A DNA stretch of 64,000 bases, taken from the NCBI RefSeq assembly GCF_024662235.1, contig NZ_CP096276.1, forward strand, positions 4,898,001-4,962,000. Direction: 5' to 3'. The notes beneath the pieces were generated by a model that had not been told where the DNA came from, searched no databases, and saw only the letters and a program-made list of their open reading frames with translations. The first letter of the stretch is position 1. Every line of letters begins with the position of its first letter. Made by a program: the position numbers and the translations under genes. The DNA comes from Pimelobacter simplex (lineage in GTDB: Bacteria; Actinomycetota; Actinomycetes; Propionibacteriales; Nocardioidaceae). Shown piece after piece: positions 33,297 to 41,908 of the stretch.

Positions 33297-33781
33297 GCCG
33301 CGACACCGAGTTCACCGCGTTCGTCGAGGAGCACCAGGTCCGGCTGCGCCGGATCGCCTACGCCGTGTGCGGCGACTGGAACCGGGCCGAGGACGTGCTC
33401 CAGACGGCGCTGGCCAAGCTCTACGTGAGCTGGCCCCGGCTGCACCGGGCGGGCAACGAGGTCGCCTACGTGCGCCGGATCATCGTCAACGCCGACGTCG
33501 ACGACCGGCGGCGCCCCTGGCGCCGGGAGCGGCCGGGGCTCGACGGGCACGACCCCGCCGCCCGCACCGGGATGGCACCCGAGGAGCGCACGGACCTGCT
33601 CGCCGCGGTCCGTGCGCTGCCGCCGCTCCAGCGCCGGGTGGTGGTGCTGCGGCACTGGCTCGGGCTGTCCGTCGCCGAGACCGCCGCGGAGCTCCGGATC
33701 GCCGAGGGAACGGTCAAGAGCCAGTCGTCGCGGGCGCTCGCGACGCTGCGTGAGCAGATCACCGGAAATCGGGTCGGCTGA
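33293..33781 (+). CDS. SigE-family ECF RNA polymerase sigma factor
   Basis: 162-residue small ECF sigma factor of the actinobacterial SigE/SACE type. Sigma-2: FVEEHQVRLRRIAYAVCGDW, AEDVLQTALAKLYVSWPR and AYVRRIIVNADVDDRRR; sigma-4: LPPLQRRVVVLRHWLGLSVA and EGTVKSQSSRALATLRE. Translationally coupled to the upstream membrane-protein gene by a 4-bp overlap. Target promoters cannot be told from the window. Confidence 0.9.
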   Translation: MSRDTEFTAFVEEHQVRLRRIAYAVCGDWNRAEDVLQTALAKLYVSWPRLHRAGNEVAYVRRIIVNADVDDRRRPWRRERPGLDGHDPAARTGMAPEERTDLLAAVRALPPLQRRVVVLRHWLGLSVAETAAELRIAEGTVKSQSSRALATLREQITGNRVG

Positions 33782-33792
33782 CACCCGCGCCG

Positions 33793-33798
33793 TACTCT
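33793..33798 (+). promoter_or_regulatory. Leaderless -10 element of ponA
   Basis: TACTCT ends 7 bp before the GTG at 33806, which selects that GTG over the next one at 33809. Confidence 0.5.
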
Positions 33799-33805
33799 GT
33801 CGTGC

Positions 33806-36115
33806 GTGGTGAAGGGAAAACGCAAGTCCGCCGGTGCCTCCGGGCCGTCGTCGCGGTCGGCCAAGGGACGCAAGGGACGCAAGGACCGCGCGCCGCGCAC
33901 CTGGAAGCAGCGGCTCAAGAGGTTCACGCTGTGGACCCTGGTCACCGGTCTCGTGCTCGCGCTGCTCGGTGTGGGCGCGTTCGTCGTCGCCTACAAGTCG
34001 ATCGACATCCCGCGGCCGAACGAGGAGTTCCTGACCCAGACCACCCAGGTCTACTACGCCGACGGCAAGTCCCAGCTGGGCCAGTTCGCGGTGCAGAAGC
34101 GTGACTCGATCGGCTACGACGAGATGCCGCAGTCGGTCAAGGACGCCGTGGTCGCCTCGGAGAACCAGACCTTCTGGACCGACAACGGGCTCGACCCCAA
34201 GGGCATCCTGCGCGCGGCGTTCAGCAACGCCCAGGGCAACTCGACCCAGGGTGCCTCCACCATCACCCAGCAGTACGTGAAGATCCTCTACCTGACCCAG
34301 GAGCGCACCTGGAAGCGCAAGGTCAAGGAAGCGATCCTCTCGCTCAAGATCAAGAACCAGCTGAGCAAGAAGGAGATCCTCGAGGGCTACCTCAACACGA
34401 TCTACTTCGGCCGCGGCGCCTACGGCGTCCAGGCGGCGGCGCAGGCCTACTTCGACCGGGACGCCAAGGACCTCAACCTGCGTCAGTCGGTCGTGCTGGC
34501 CGCCGTGCTCAACAACCCGACGCTCTACGACCCGGCTAACGGCGAGAACGCCACGGCGCGCCTGGCGGCGCGCTTCGACCGGATCGTCAAGAACATGGCC
34601 GAGATGGACACCATCACCGCGGCCGAGTCCGACAAGGCGCTCGCGGCGGGGCTGCCGAAGTTCCCCAAGATCCGCCAGACCACCCAGTACGGCGGCCAGC
34701 GCGGCCACGTGCTCACCATGGTCCGCAAGGAGCTGCTCCGCCTCGGTCTCAGCGAGCAGGAGATCAACGGCGGCGGACTCCAGGTGACCACCACCTTCAC
34801 CCGCAAGGCGATGAACGCCGCGGCCGAGGGCGTCGCCGAGCAGCGGCCCGAGGGCTTCGGTCCCAAGCAGCTGCACGTCGCGGTCGCCTCGGTGCAGCCG
34901 GGCACCGGCGCGGTGCGGGGCATCTACGCGGGCCAGGACTACCTCCAGTCCCAGCTCAACTGGGCCGTGGCCGGCGGCCAGGCCGGCTCGACGTTCAAGC
35001 CGTTTGCGCTCGCGGCCGGGCTCAAGGCCGGCTTCGAGCTCAAGGACACCTTCGACGGCAACTCGCCCTACTACCTGCCCGGTGGCGGACGTCCGTTCCG
35101 CAACCAGGGCGACACGCCCTACGGCCGGGTCAACCTGATCAAGGCGACCCAGGACTCGATCAACACCGCCTACATCGACCTGACGCTGGCCATCCCGGAC
35201 GGGCCGAAGAAGATCATCGAGACCGCCAACGACATGGGCATCCCGCCGGAGAAGCCGGCGGCCAAGCCCTACGGCTTCCCGACCTCCAGTGGCGGCCTCC
35301 GTCCGGACACCGGCGTCTCGCTGGGTTCCCAGACGGTGAGCCCGATCAACATGGCCAACGGCTACGCGACCATCGCCAACCGCGGCATGGCCGCCGATCC
35401 CTACATCATCGAGAAGGTCGTCGACGCCAAGGGCGTGGTCCGCTACGACCACAAGGTGACCGAGCACCGGGCCCTCGACGAGGGCATCTCCGACGACGTG
35501 GGCTACGCCCTGCAGCAGGTGGTCAAGGCCGGCTCCGGCCGCTCCACGCTCGGCCTGGGCCGCCCGGCGGGTGGCAAGACCGGCACCGCGACCAACGGCG
35601 ACGGTGACGTGTCCTCGGCGTGGTTCGTCGGCTACACCCCGCAGCTCGCGACCGCGGTCATGTACGTACGCGGCAAGGGCAACGAGCAGCTCAAGGGCTG
35701 GCTGCCGTCCTACTTCGGTGGCGGCTACCCGGCGGCCACCTGGACCGCGGTGATGGAGAAGGCGCTCGAGGGCGAGGACGTCGAGTCCCTGCCGCCGGCC
35801 GCCTACGTGACCGGCGAGGCGCCGAGCACGGGGCACGCCCCGGCGCCGCCGCCGCCGACCAAGCCGACGCGCAAGCCGAAGCCGGACAAGCCGACCAAGA
35901 AGCCGACCGACACCCCGACCACGCCGACGGTGCCGACGACTCCCCCGTCGAGCGAGCCGCCGACCGAGGTGCCGACCGAGACGCCGACGGACCCGACCAC
36001 CAACCCCGGCGGCATCCTCAAGCCCCGGCCGAGCACCCCCGCGGGCAACCAGCGGGCGACCCGGCAGGGACGTCGCGCGGGGCGCCGGCGCCGTCGTACG
36101 GCTGCCGCCGGCTGA
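33806..36115 (+). CDS. ponA: Bifunctional class A penicillin-binding protein
   Basis: 769 residues. A basic cytoplasmic tail (SKGRKGRKDRAPR-like) leads to a membrane helix near 40-65, a GT51 transglycosylase domain with catalytic Glu119 in SENQTFW, and a transpeptidase domain with the nucleophile Ser395 in GSTFKPF and the KTGT box at Lys591. A Pro/Thr/Lys-rich tail (about 680-750) resembles mycobacterial PonA1. It polymerises and crosslinks peptidoglycan from lipid II. It occupies the ponA1 position beside ino1 and the GT87 gene. Confidence 0.95.
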   Translation: MVKGKRKSAGASGPSSRSAKGRKGRKDRAPRTWKQRLKRFTLWTLVTGLVLALLGVGAFVVAYKSIDIPRPNEEFLTQTTQVYYADGKSQLGQFAVQKRDSIGYDEMPQSVKDAVVASENQTFWTDNGLDPKGILRAAFSNAQGNSTQGASTITQQYVKILYLTQERTWKRKVKEAILSLKIKNQLSKKEILEGYLNTIYFGRGAYGVQAAAQAYFDRDAKDLNLRQSVVLAAVLNNPTLYDPANGENATARLAARFDRIVKNMAEMDTITAAESDKALAAGLPKFPKIRQTTQYGGQRGHVLTMVRKELLRLGLSEQEINGGGLQVTTTFTRKAMNAAAEGVAEQRPEGFGPKQLHVAVASVQPGTGAVRGIYAGQDYLQSQLNWAVAGGQAGSTFKPFALAAGLKAGFELKDTFDGNSPYYLPGGGRPFRNQGDTPYGRVNLIKATQDSINTAYIDLTLAIPDGPKKIIETANDMGIPPEKPAAKPYGFPTSSGGLRPDTGVSLGSQTVSPINMANGYATIANRGMAADPYIIEKVVDAKGVVRYDHKVTEHRALDEGISDDVGYALQQVVKAGSGRSTLGLGRPAGGKTGTATNGDGDVSSAWFVGYTPQLATAVMYVRGKGNEQLKGWLPSYFGGGYPAATWTAVMEKALEGEDVESLPPAAYVTGEAPSTGHAPAPPPPTKPTRKPKPDKPTKKPTDTPTTPTVPTTPPSSEPPTEVPTETPTDPTTNPGGILKPRPSTPAGNQRATRQGRRAGRRRRRTAAAG

Positions 36116-36118
36116 GCC

Positions 36119-37543
36119 ATGACCCACGTCCACCCCACCCGGGACGACCGCGTCGTCACCGCGCTCAGCGAGGTCGTCGGCGGCCCGATGGGCGAGCGGG
36201 CGCGCCCGCACCGGTGGTGGACGCCGACGCGGGTGCTGCTCCTGCTCACCGCCGTGGTGTTCGCGCTCGGCATGGTGCAGAAGGCGCCGTGCTCGATCGC
36301 GGAGGGCAAGGACCAGAAGTGGGTCTACTCCCACATGTGCTACACCGACCTGCGCCCGCTCTACGTCTCGCGCGGGCTGGCCGAGGTGGCCTGGCCCTAC
36401 TCCGGTGACGCGGAGACCCGGGCGCGCTACCCCCAGGTGATGGAGTACCCCGTCGGGATCTCCTACTGGGCGTGGGGCACCGCCTGGGTGACGCACTGGC
36501 TCAACGGATCGCCCGACCTCGACGAGCGCGACAGCACCCCGGTCAGCGACCTGTACGGCGACCCGAAGGTCGACGACGAGGAGACCATCTTCCTGCTGGT
36601 CAACGCCGTCGGCTTCGGCGCGCTGGCGCTGCTCTCGGTGTGGCTCATCGCGGGGGTCCATCCGCGCCGGCCCTGGGACGCCGCCGCCTTCGCGCTCTCC
36701 CCCGCACTGCTGCTGACCGGCCTCATCAACTGGGACCTGATCCCGGTGGCGCTCGTCGCCGCCGCGCTGTGGGCGTGGTCGCGCGACCGGCCCGTGCTGA
36801 CCGGCGTCCTGATCGGGCTCGGGACGGCCGCCAAGCTCTACCCGCTCTTCCTGCTGGGCGCGCTCCTCGTGGTCTGCCTGCGCCGGCGCGAGGTCGGCCG
36901 GTTCGTGACCGCTACGGTGTGGGCGGTCGCCGCGTGGGCGGTGGCCAACGCGCCGGCGTACCTGACTGGGGCCGAGCAGTGGAAGGTCTTCTGGAAGTTC
37001 AACTCCGACCGGACCGCCGACCTCGGCTCGCTGTGGCTGCTCATCGACCAGGCCGCCGACGCGGGCTTCTCCTCGCACACCATCAACGTCTGGTCGTGGG
37101 GCCTGTTCGGCGCCTGGTGCGTGGGGGTGTTCGCGATCGGGATGACCGCCGGGCGCCGCGCCCTCCCCGGTCGTGAGGACATCGTCCCGCGGGTGGCCCA
37201 GCTGGGCTACCTGATCGTGGTGGGCTTCCTGCTGGTCAACAAGGTCTACTCGCCGCAGTACGTCCTCTGGCTGCTGCCCCTGGCGGTCCTGGCCCGCCCG
37301 CGCTGGCGCGACCAGATCATCTGGCAGGCCAGCGAGGTCGTCTACTTCTGCATGGTCTGGTGGTACCTCGGCGACTACCTCCAGCCGGCCGGCGGTGGTG
37401 ACGCCGGGTTCTACTGGGTCGGCATCGCGGTGCGGGTGCTGGGCGAGCTCTACCTCGCCGCCGTCATCGTGCGCGACATGTACCGGCCGCGGCACGACCC
37501 GGTCGGCGTCGTCGAGCCGCGCCGCGTGCTCGTCACGTCATGA
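36119..37543 (+). CDS. GT87-family membrane glycosyltransferase (DUF2029)
   Basis: 474 residues with about 10 hydrophobic spans. The loop DLRPLYVSRGLAEVAWPY with following tyrosines, and LINWDLIPVALVAAALWAWS then GLGTAAKLYPLFLLG, are typical of the polyprenyl-phosphate-dependent mannosyltransferase-like GT87/DUF2029 family. It probably transfers a sugar from a lipid carrier on the outer membrane face; acceptor unknown. It follows ponA by 3 bp (Rv0050-Rv0051 order), and overlaps the next lipoprotein gene by 4 bp. Confidence 0.85.
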   Translation: MTHVHPTRDDRVVTALSEVVGGPMGERARPHRWWTPTRVLLLLTAVVFALGMVQKAPCSIAEGKDQKWVYSHMCYTDLRPLYVSRGLAEVAWPYSGDAETRARYPQVMEYPVGISYWAWGTAWVTHWLNGSPDLDERDSTPVSDLYGDPKVDDEETIFLLVNAVGFGALALLSVWLIAGVHPRRPWDAAAFALSPALLLTGLINWDLIPVALVAAALWAWSRDRPVLTGVLIGLGTAAKLYPLFLLGALLVVCLRRREVGRFVTATVWAVAAWAVANAPAYLTGAEQWKVFWKFNSDRTADLGSLWLLIDQAADAGFSSHTINVWSWGLFGAWCVGVFAIGMTAGRRALPGREDIVPRVAQLGYLIVVGFLLVNKVYSPQYVLWLLPLAVLARPRWRDQIIWQASEVVYFCMVWWYLGDYLQPAGGGDAGFYWVGIAVRVLGELYLAAVIVRDMYRPRHDPVGVVEPRRVLVTS

Positions 37544-38010
37544 GGCCGACCGTGGCCGTACGCCGCCGGGCGCTCCTCGCGACGCTGGCCGCCGCGGTCG
37601 TCGGCCTGTCCGGGTGCGGCGCGCTCCAGGCCGAGCTGGACCAGAAGCGCGGCAAGCCGATCAGCTTCGGGGACGTCGAGAATGCCGTACCGGCCGCGGT
37701 GCCGCGCGTGGTCCGGGTCGAGGATCCCTCGCGCTGGACCAACGGCTTCGGCAATGCGGCCGGCTTCACCCTCGTCACCGACTCGGCCGACCCGTTCACC
37801 GCCGAGGAGCTCGACGACGTCGTACGCACCATCTGGACCGAGGTGCCCTGGGACATCAGCTCGCTCCAGCTCATCGCCGTCACCGACGACCCCGCGGCTC
37901 CGGCCGGCGTCGACCTGCGGGCGGCGGCCGCCGGACTCGCGCCGCTCGGCACCACCCAGGCCGGCCAGAACGGCGTGACGCTCACCGGGCTGGACGCGCG
38001 CTACGGCTGA
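37540..38010 (+). CDS. Small lipoprotein of unknown function
   Basis: 156 residues with a twin-Arg-like basic start (AVRRRALLATLAAAVVGL) and lipobox LSGC, so it should be lipidated at the Cys near residue 26. The mature part has no family I recognise; it contains an Asp/Glu-rich region and an FTAEELDDVVRTIW helix. Its start overlaps the GT87 stop (ATGA), making it the third gene of the ponA unit. Confidence 0.75.
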   Translation: MRPTVAVRRRALLATLAAAVVGLSGCGALQAELDQKRGKPISFGDVENAVPAAVPRVVRVEDPSRWTNGFGNAAGFTLVTDSADPFTAEELDDVVRTIWTEVPWDISSLQLIAVTDDPAAPAGVDLRAAAAGLAPLGTTQAGQNGVTLTGLDARYG

Positions 38011-38040
38011 TCCGCGCCCGGCGCAACTGGCCCTGGCCCT

Positions 38041-38064
38041 GGCGGCTCAGTTGCAGGAGCCGCC
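38041..38064. terminator. Hairpin at the convergent ends of the lipoprotein and a secreted-protein gene
   Basis: GGCGGCTC (38041-38048) and GAGCCGCC (38057-38064) form an 8-bp stem with an 8-nt loop. It overlaps the last codons of the minus-strand gene. No T-tract. Confidence 0.35.
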
Positions 38065-38460
38065 AATCGACCAGTTGTCCATGATGAGCGTGCCGTTCGG
38101 GGCGCGCATCGTGGAACGGACAGTCACGCAGGGAAGTGATCGGTAGATCGGACCGGCGTAGCTGGCGAAGTTGCCTGAGTCGGTGACGCAGTTGGCGCGT
38201 GCCTCGTCGCAGACGCGGAGGCTCATGTACTTCGAGACGCCCGCGTACTGGTTCTTCGACACCAGGTTGATGCAAACGCCGTCGGCGGTGTCGTAGCTCT
38301 GGAGAACAGCGGCGATCGTCCCCGCGCTGTCGCGGTACTGCCGCCACGAGTCCCTGGTGCCCGGACAGCCGTTGTCCGCCTGTGCTGGTGCGTTGGGAAT
38401 CACGACGAGCGCTGCGGACGCGGCGAGGAGGACGCCGATGATCCGGAGGATGTTCTTCAT
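38047..38460 (-). CDS. Small secreted Cys-containing protein, unknown function
   Basis: 137 residues with a Sec signal (IIGVLLAASAALVVIPNAPA, cleavage near AQA-DN). The mature 108 residues have six cysteines (NGCPGT, DGVCIN, LRVCDE, ANCVTD, LPCVTV and the C-terminal GSCN), suggesting disulfide bonds. ATG with AGGAG 6 bp upstream. No family recognised. It lies just downstream of another small secreted protein on the same strand, and base composition here is less GC-rich than in the neighbours. Confidence 0.7.
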   Translation of the reverse strand: MKNILRIIGVLLAASAALVVIPNAPAQADNGCPGTRDSWRQYRDSAGTIAAVLQSYDTADGVCINLVSKNQYAGVSKYMSLRVCDEARANCVTDSGNFASYAGPIYRSLPCVTVRSTMRAPNGTLIMDNWSIGGSCN

Positions 38461-38503
38461 AGAGGCTCCTGGTTCTCAGTTGACAGGCTCGGAGGCCGGG
38501 CGT

Positions 38504-39001
38504 CTACCTAGCGCCGCCGCGTGCCCAGGGAGTGGCGACGATGCCGCCGCCGGCCGAGTCGACCCACAGAGCGCGGAAGCGGAAGTTGTTGGTCCGGGCG
38601 CCGAGTGCGTTGGTCCACTCGGGATCCGAGTTGCTCTGCATCGTCGGCTTGTTGATGATCAACCTCTTGCGGAACTCCCACTGGTAGACCGATCCGCCCT
38701 TGCTCACCAGCGCTTGCATCTCCAGGTGGACCTCGGTCCCCCAGTACAGCTGGCCGTTCTTCGACCAGGCCCAGAACGCATTGCATGCTCGTGAGTAGTA
38801 GAGACGCGTGTAGTTGTCCCCGCCTGAGGCAACGCTGACCCGGTCGGCGAAGCAACCGTTGCCCTTGGGGCCTTTGTCGTCGCATCCCGTGCCGTAGCAC
38901 CCGGCGGCTTGCGCCGGGGACGAGGTGGTCGCCTGGAGGAAGGTTGTGGTCAGCACCAGCATGATCAGCGCAGCGCAGAGTCGTGCGATCCCGATTCGCA
39001 T
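38504..39001 (-). CDS. Secreted DUF2690-like protein
   Basis: 165 residues with a signal peptide (LCAALIMLVLTTTFLQATTS, cleavage near AQA-AG). The mature N-terminus CYGTGCDDKGPKGNGCFADR followed by VASGG and a YYSRACNAFWAW stretch matches the DUF2690 pattern of secreted streptomycete proteins. ATG at 39001 with GGGAG about 5 bp upstream. Function unknown. With the following secreted gene it makes a two-gene minus-strand unit of lower GC content, possibly acquired. Confidence 0.78.
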   Translation of the reverse strand: MRIGIARLCAALIMLVLTTTFLQATTSSPAQAAGCYGTGCDDKGPKGNGCFADRVSVASGGDNYTRLYYSRACNAFWAWSKNGQLYWGTEVHLEMQALVSKGGSVYQWEFRKRLIINKPTMQSNSDPEWTNALGARTNNFRFRALWVDSAGGGIVATPWARGGAR

Positions 39002-39110
39002 GAAGGCTCCCTTGGTTGTGGGGAGTCCCGATCTTGGCCCACCTGACACTTCTAGTCAATCGCCGGTCGTCAAGAACGAACTCGGCGGTCAGCGGGGGTG
39101 AGTGCGACGC

Positions 39111-40187
39111 CTAGCCGGTGATGTCGACCCGGTCGAACGCCGTCGCGGTGTAGCGGACCCGGACGTCGACGTCCTCGCCCACCTCGGGCACCCGGGCGCC
39201 GTGCGGGAGGAAGAGCATCGAGGCCTGCATGTGCGGCGGCTCGGCGAAGAGGCGCTGCTTGCCGTCGATCGAGTACGGCGAGCGCACGAACCCGACCGCG
39301 TCCATGCCCCCGCGGGCGAGGGTCGCCGCGCGCGCCTTGATCGACTGCTCGCCGGTGGGCGCCTCGAGGCCGATGCCGTGGGCGGTGCCGCCGCTGACGA
39401 CGAGCACGTGGCCCGACTTGGGGGCGGTGCGGCCGCGGTAGCCGAAGGCGTCGCCGCGCTCGACGGGGTGGACGTCGAGGACCGTCGCGGTGACCCGGAG
39501 CGCGGCGCGCTCGCCGAGCCAGAGGCCGGTGCCGATCCGCGGGCGGAAGGTGAAGTCGCCGTACTGGGCGCGCAGGGTGGTGAGCTCGGCGTCGGTGAGG
39601 TGGCTGACCCAGACCGACGGGGCGTGGCGCGAGGGGATCTCGGCGCCGACGTAGTCGTTGACCAGCCGGGTGACCTCGCCGACGTGGCCCCCCTGGCCGA
39701 GCGGCAGGTGCAGAGCCAGGCCCTCGATCCGGGCGCCGGGGTGCTTGCGGAGCAGGTCGCCGGCCTCCCACAGCTCGCGCGCGGCCATGCCGTGGCGGCG
39801 CATCGAGGTCATCCGCTCGAGCACGATCCGGGCCGTGGGGTCGAGGTGGAGCAGGTCGCGCAGGTCGGTGACCCGGCTGACGGTGTGCACCAGGCGCTGG
39901 GCGAGGGCCGGCTCGGGCAGCGGCACCCACGGCCGCCACGGGGTGAGCACGAGCAGGTCGCCGACCCAGCGCTGGGCGACCTCGGGCAGCTCGTCGTACG
40001 TGCCGACGGCGAGGGTGCGGACGTCGTGGCCGCGCTCGGCCAGCCACTGCGTCTTGCGGGCCAGGCGGCCGAGCGTGAACCCGTAGCCGTTGCCCTTGGC
40101 GACCGGGACCAGGCCGGGGTGGGCCGCGGCAACGGACTCGAGGTGGGCCCGCCAGCGCGGGCCCTCGACGGTGAGCGTGAGGGTCAT
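39111..40187 (-). CDS. Alanine racemase-like PLP-dependent protein
   Basis: 358 residues with a fold-type III PLP barrel. The lysine that would hold the cofactor is in VPVAKGNGYGFTLG near residue 30, followed by TLAVGTYDEL; GLALHLPLGQGG and the C-terminal beta domain with PKSGHVLVVSGGTAHG match alanine racemase architecture. Overall divergence from Alr is high, so it may act on another amino acid. It follows the FemX gene by 2 bp, implying a joint role in peptidoglycan cross-bridge or precursor making. Confidence 0.78.
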   Translation of the reverse strand: MTLTLTVEGPRWRAHLESVAAAHPGLVPVAKGNGYGFTLGRLARKTQWLAERGHDVRTLAVGTYDELPEVAQRWVGDLLVLTPWRPWVPLPEPALAQRLVHTVSRVTDLRDLLHLDPTARIVLERMTSMRRHGMAARELWEAGDLLRKHPGARIEGLALHLPLGQGGHVGEVTRLVNDYVGAEIPSRHAPSVWVSHLTDAELTTLRAQYGDFTFRPRIGTGLWLGERAALRVTATVLDVHPVERGDAFGYRGRTAPKSGHVLVVSGGTAHGIGLEAPTGEQSIKARAATLARGGMDAVGFVRSPYSIDGKQRLFAEPPHMQASMLFLPHGARVPEVGEDVDVRVRYTATAFDRVDITG

Positions 40188-40189
40188 GG

Positions 40190-41320
40190 TCAGCTCCTGC
40201 GCTTCAGGTAGAGCTGGAATGCCTGGTACAACGGCCGGTTGATCGGGAGGTCCCACTCCCCGGCGTACTCGACGGCCTCTCCGCCGGTACCCACCTTGAA
40301 CTGGATCAGCCCGACGTGGGAGTCCTCGGCGTCGAGGGTCTCGGTGATGCCGCGCAGGTCGTAGACGGCCGCGCCCGCGGCGATCGCGTCGCGGATCATC
40401 GCCCACTGGACGGCGTTGGAGCCGCGGACCTCGCGCTTCTCGGTGGAGGAGGCGCCGTAGGAGTACCAGGCGTGCTCGCCGACCCGGATCGCGATCGTGG
40501 ACGCGACCAGGTCGCCGTCGTGGCGGGCCAGCCAGAGCGTGAACCGCTCGGGGGCGTCGGCGCTCAGGGCGTCGTACATGGTCTCGAAGTAGCGCAGCGG
40601 CCGCGGTGTGAAGTGGTCGCGCTGCGCGGTGTGGACGTAGAGCTCGTGGAACGCCGCCAGGTCCTCGCGGCTGCCGCGGACCACCTCGACGCCCTCCTTG
40701 GCGGCCTTCTTGATGTTGCGGCGCCAGAGCTGGTTCATGCCCTTGAGGACCTCGTCCTCGGTGCGCTGGGTGCCGTCGGCATGCCGCAGCGGGATCTGGA
40801 AGACGAACTGCGGCTGCCCGGCCGCGAAGCCGCCCTCGACCCCCTGGTGCCGCCAGCCGAGCTCGTGGAGCTGGGCCACGACGCGCGCGCCGCCGGGCGT
40901 GCGCTCCGCCGGCGGGATCTGGCCGAGCAGGCGGACGCCGGGGTCGGCGATGCCGTCCTTGACCTGCGCCGTCGTCCAGCGCCGGGTGACCACCGGGGGC
41001 CCGATCCGTACGGCGAACGCGCCCTGCTTCTTCAGGTGGCGCACCATCGGGTCGAGCCAGTCGGCCAGCGCGTCGCCGGTCCAGTCGATGACCGGTCCCT
41101 CGGGCAGGTAGGCCAGCGAGCGCTTGAGCTTGGGCAGCTGGCGGTAGAGCACCAGCGCGGCACCCACCTGCTGTCCCGCGTCGTCGAACCAGCCGAGCGA
41201 CTCGCTGCGCCACTCGCTCTTGACCTTCGCCCAGCCGGGCGTCTGCAGGAAGCTCGCGGAGGGCAGCGAGGCGAGGTGGTCGCGGTGCTCGGTCGGGGTG
41301 ATCGGGCGCACGCTGGGCAT
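40190..41320 (-). CDS. femX: FemABX-family peptidoglycan bridge aminoacyltransferase
   Basis: 376 residues covering the double GNAT-like Fem fold: SLPSASFLQTPGWAKVKSEW at the start, QLWRRNIKKAAKEGVEVVRG in the middle, YSYGASSTEKREVRGSNAVQ and the C-terminal YDLRGITE region. It probably adds an amino acid (glycine in LL-DAP-containing actinobacteria) to lipid II using aminoacyl-tRNA; the amino acid is an inference. The ATG at 41320 is preceded by TAGCCT at 7 bp, a leaderless promoter. Confidence 0.9.
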   Translation of the reverse strand: MPSVRPITPTEHRDHLASLPSASFLQTPGWAKVKSEWRSESLGWFDDAGQQVGAALVLYRQLPKLKRSLAYLPEGPVIDWTGDALADWLDPMVRHLKKQGAFAVRIGPPVVTRRWTTAQVKDGIADPGVRLLGQIPPAERTPGGARVVAQLHELGWRHQGVEGGFAAGQPQFVFQIPLRHADGTQRTEDEVLKGMNQLWRRNIKKAAKEGVEVVRGSREDLAAFHELYVHTAQRDHFTPRPLRYFETMYDALSADAPERFTLWLARHDGDLVASTIAIRVGEHAWYSYGASSTEKREVRGSNAVQWAMIRDAIAAGAAVYDLRGITETLDAEDSHVGLIQFKVGTGGEAVEYAGEWDLPINRPLYQAFQLYLKRRS

Positions 41321-41327
41321 GGGGGCC

Positions 41328-41333
41328 AGGCTA
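41328..41333 (-). promoter_or_regulatory. Leaderless -10 element of femX
   Basis: TAGCCT on the minus strand ends 7 bp before the femX ATG at 41320. Confidence 0.5.
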
Positions 41334-41344
41334 TCGACCCCGCA

Positions 41345-41869
41345 CTACCCCCGGTCCGGACCCTCCGCGCGGACGCGCTGGACATGCTCCAGGGAGTCGG
41401 CCAGGTCGGTGAGCCACTCGCCGGCGTGCTGCTCGACCAGCCGGACGCACCAGGCGAGCGCCTCGCTGCGGCTGCGGGCGACGCCGCCCGCGATCAGGGT
41501 GTCGAGGACCGCGCGCTCGGGCTGGCGCAGCCGGGTCATGACGGGAGCGGCGACGTGGGTGAACAGGGCTCGGGTGGCGCCGCACTCGACGCCCCAGGAG
41601 ACCTTCTTGTCGTACGTGCGCTCGGCCTCGCGGGCGATGGCGACCCGCGCGTCGCGGGTGCGCTCGCGGAACTCCTGGATCCGGCCCTGGACGGCGCCCT
41701 CGCGCTCGGCGTCGGAGGCGGACGCGTCGAGCCGGGGCTCGGGGATCCGGCCGATCACGGTGATCTCCTCGCGATCGACCGCGACCTCGACGAGGGACTC
41801 GAAGAGGTCGTCGGGCAGGCGACCCGCGAACCAGCCGCGGATCTGGTCGTGCTGGTCGGTTGTAATCAT
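41345..41869 (-). CDS. Conserved hypothetical protein, possible ribbon-helix-helix type
   Basis: 174-residue cytoplasmic protein, rich in charged helices. I do not recognise a named family. The C-terminal third (RAVLDTLIAGGVARSRSEAL then AWCVRLV) resembles the second half of a ribbon-helix-helix domain, and the middle is acidic/Arg-rich (FRERTRDARVAIAREAERTY). Three evenly spaced GTAATC-type half-sites overlap its start codon, so it may regulate itself. Such proteins are common in actinobacteria near femX-type genes. Confidence 0.65.
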   Translation of the reverse strand: MITTDQHDQIRGWFAGRLPDDLFESLVEVAVDREEITVIGRIPEPRLDASASDAEREGAVQGRIQEFRERTRDARVAIAREAERTYDKKVSWGVECGATRALFTHVAAPVMTRLRQPERAVLDTLIAGGVARSRSEALAWCVRLVEQHAGEWLTDLADSLEHVQRVRAEGPDRG

Positions 41870-41883
41870 GTAATCGAGATTAC
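41862..41883. promoter_or_regulatory. Three GTAATC/GATTAC half-sites at 8-bp spacing
   Basis: GTAATC at 41862-41867 and 41870-41875 and GATTAC at 41878-41883 begin exactly 8 bp apart. The last two form a perfect palindrome. The array covers the start codon and the bases just before it of the 41345-41869 gene, a typical place for an autorepressor operator. Confidence 0.5.
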
Positions 41884-41908
41884 GCCCGATCGGCGCGAAG
41901 GCAAGGGG

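Noticed and set aside
33269..37495. 1408-codon minus-strand frame
   Set aside because: Antisense to the sigma factor, ponA and GT87 genes; repetitive Arg/Gly/Val/Asp composition and no domain.
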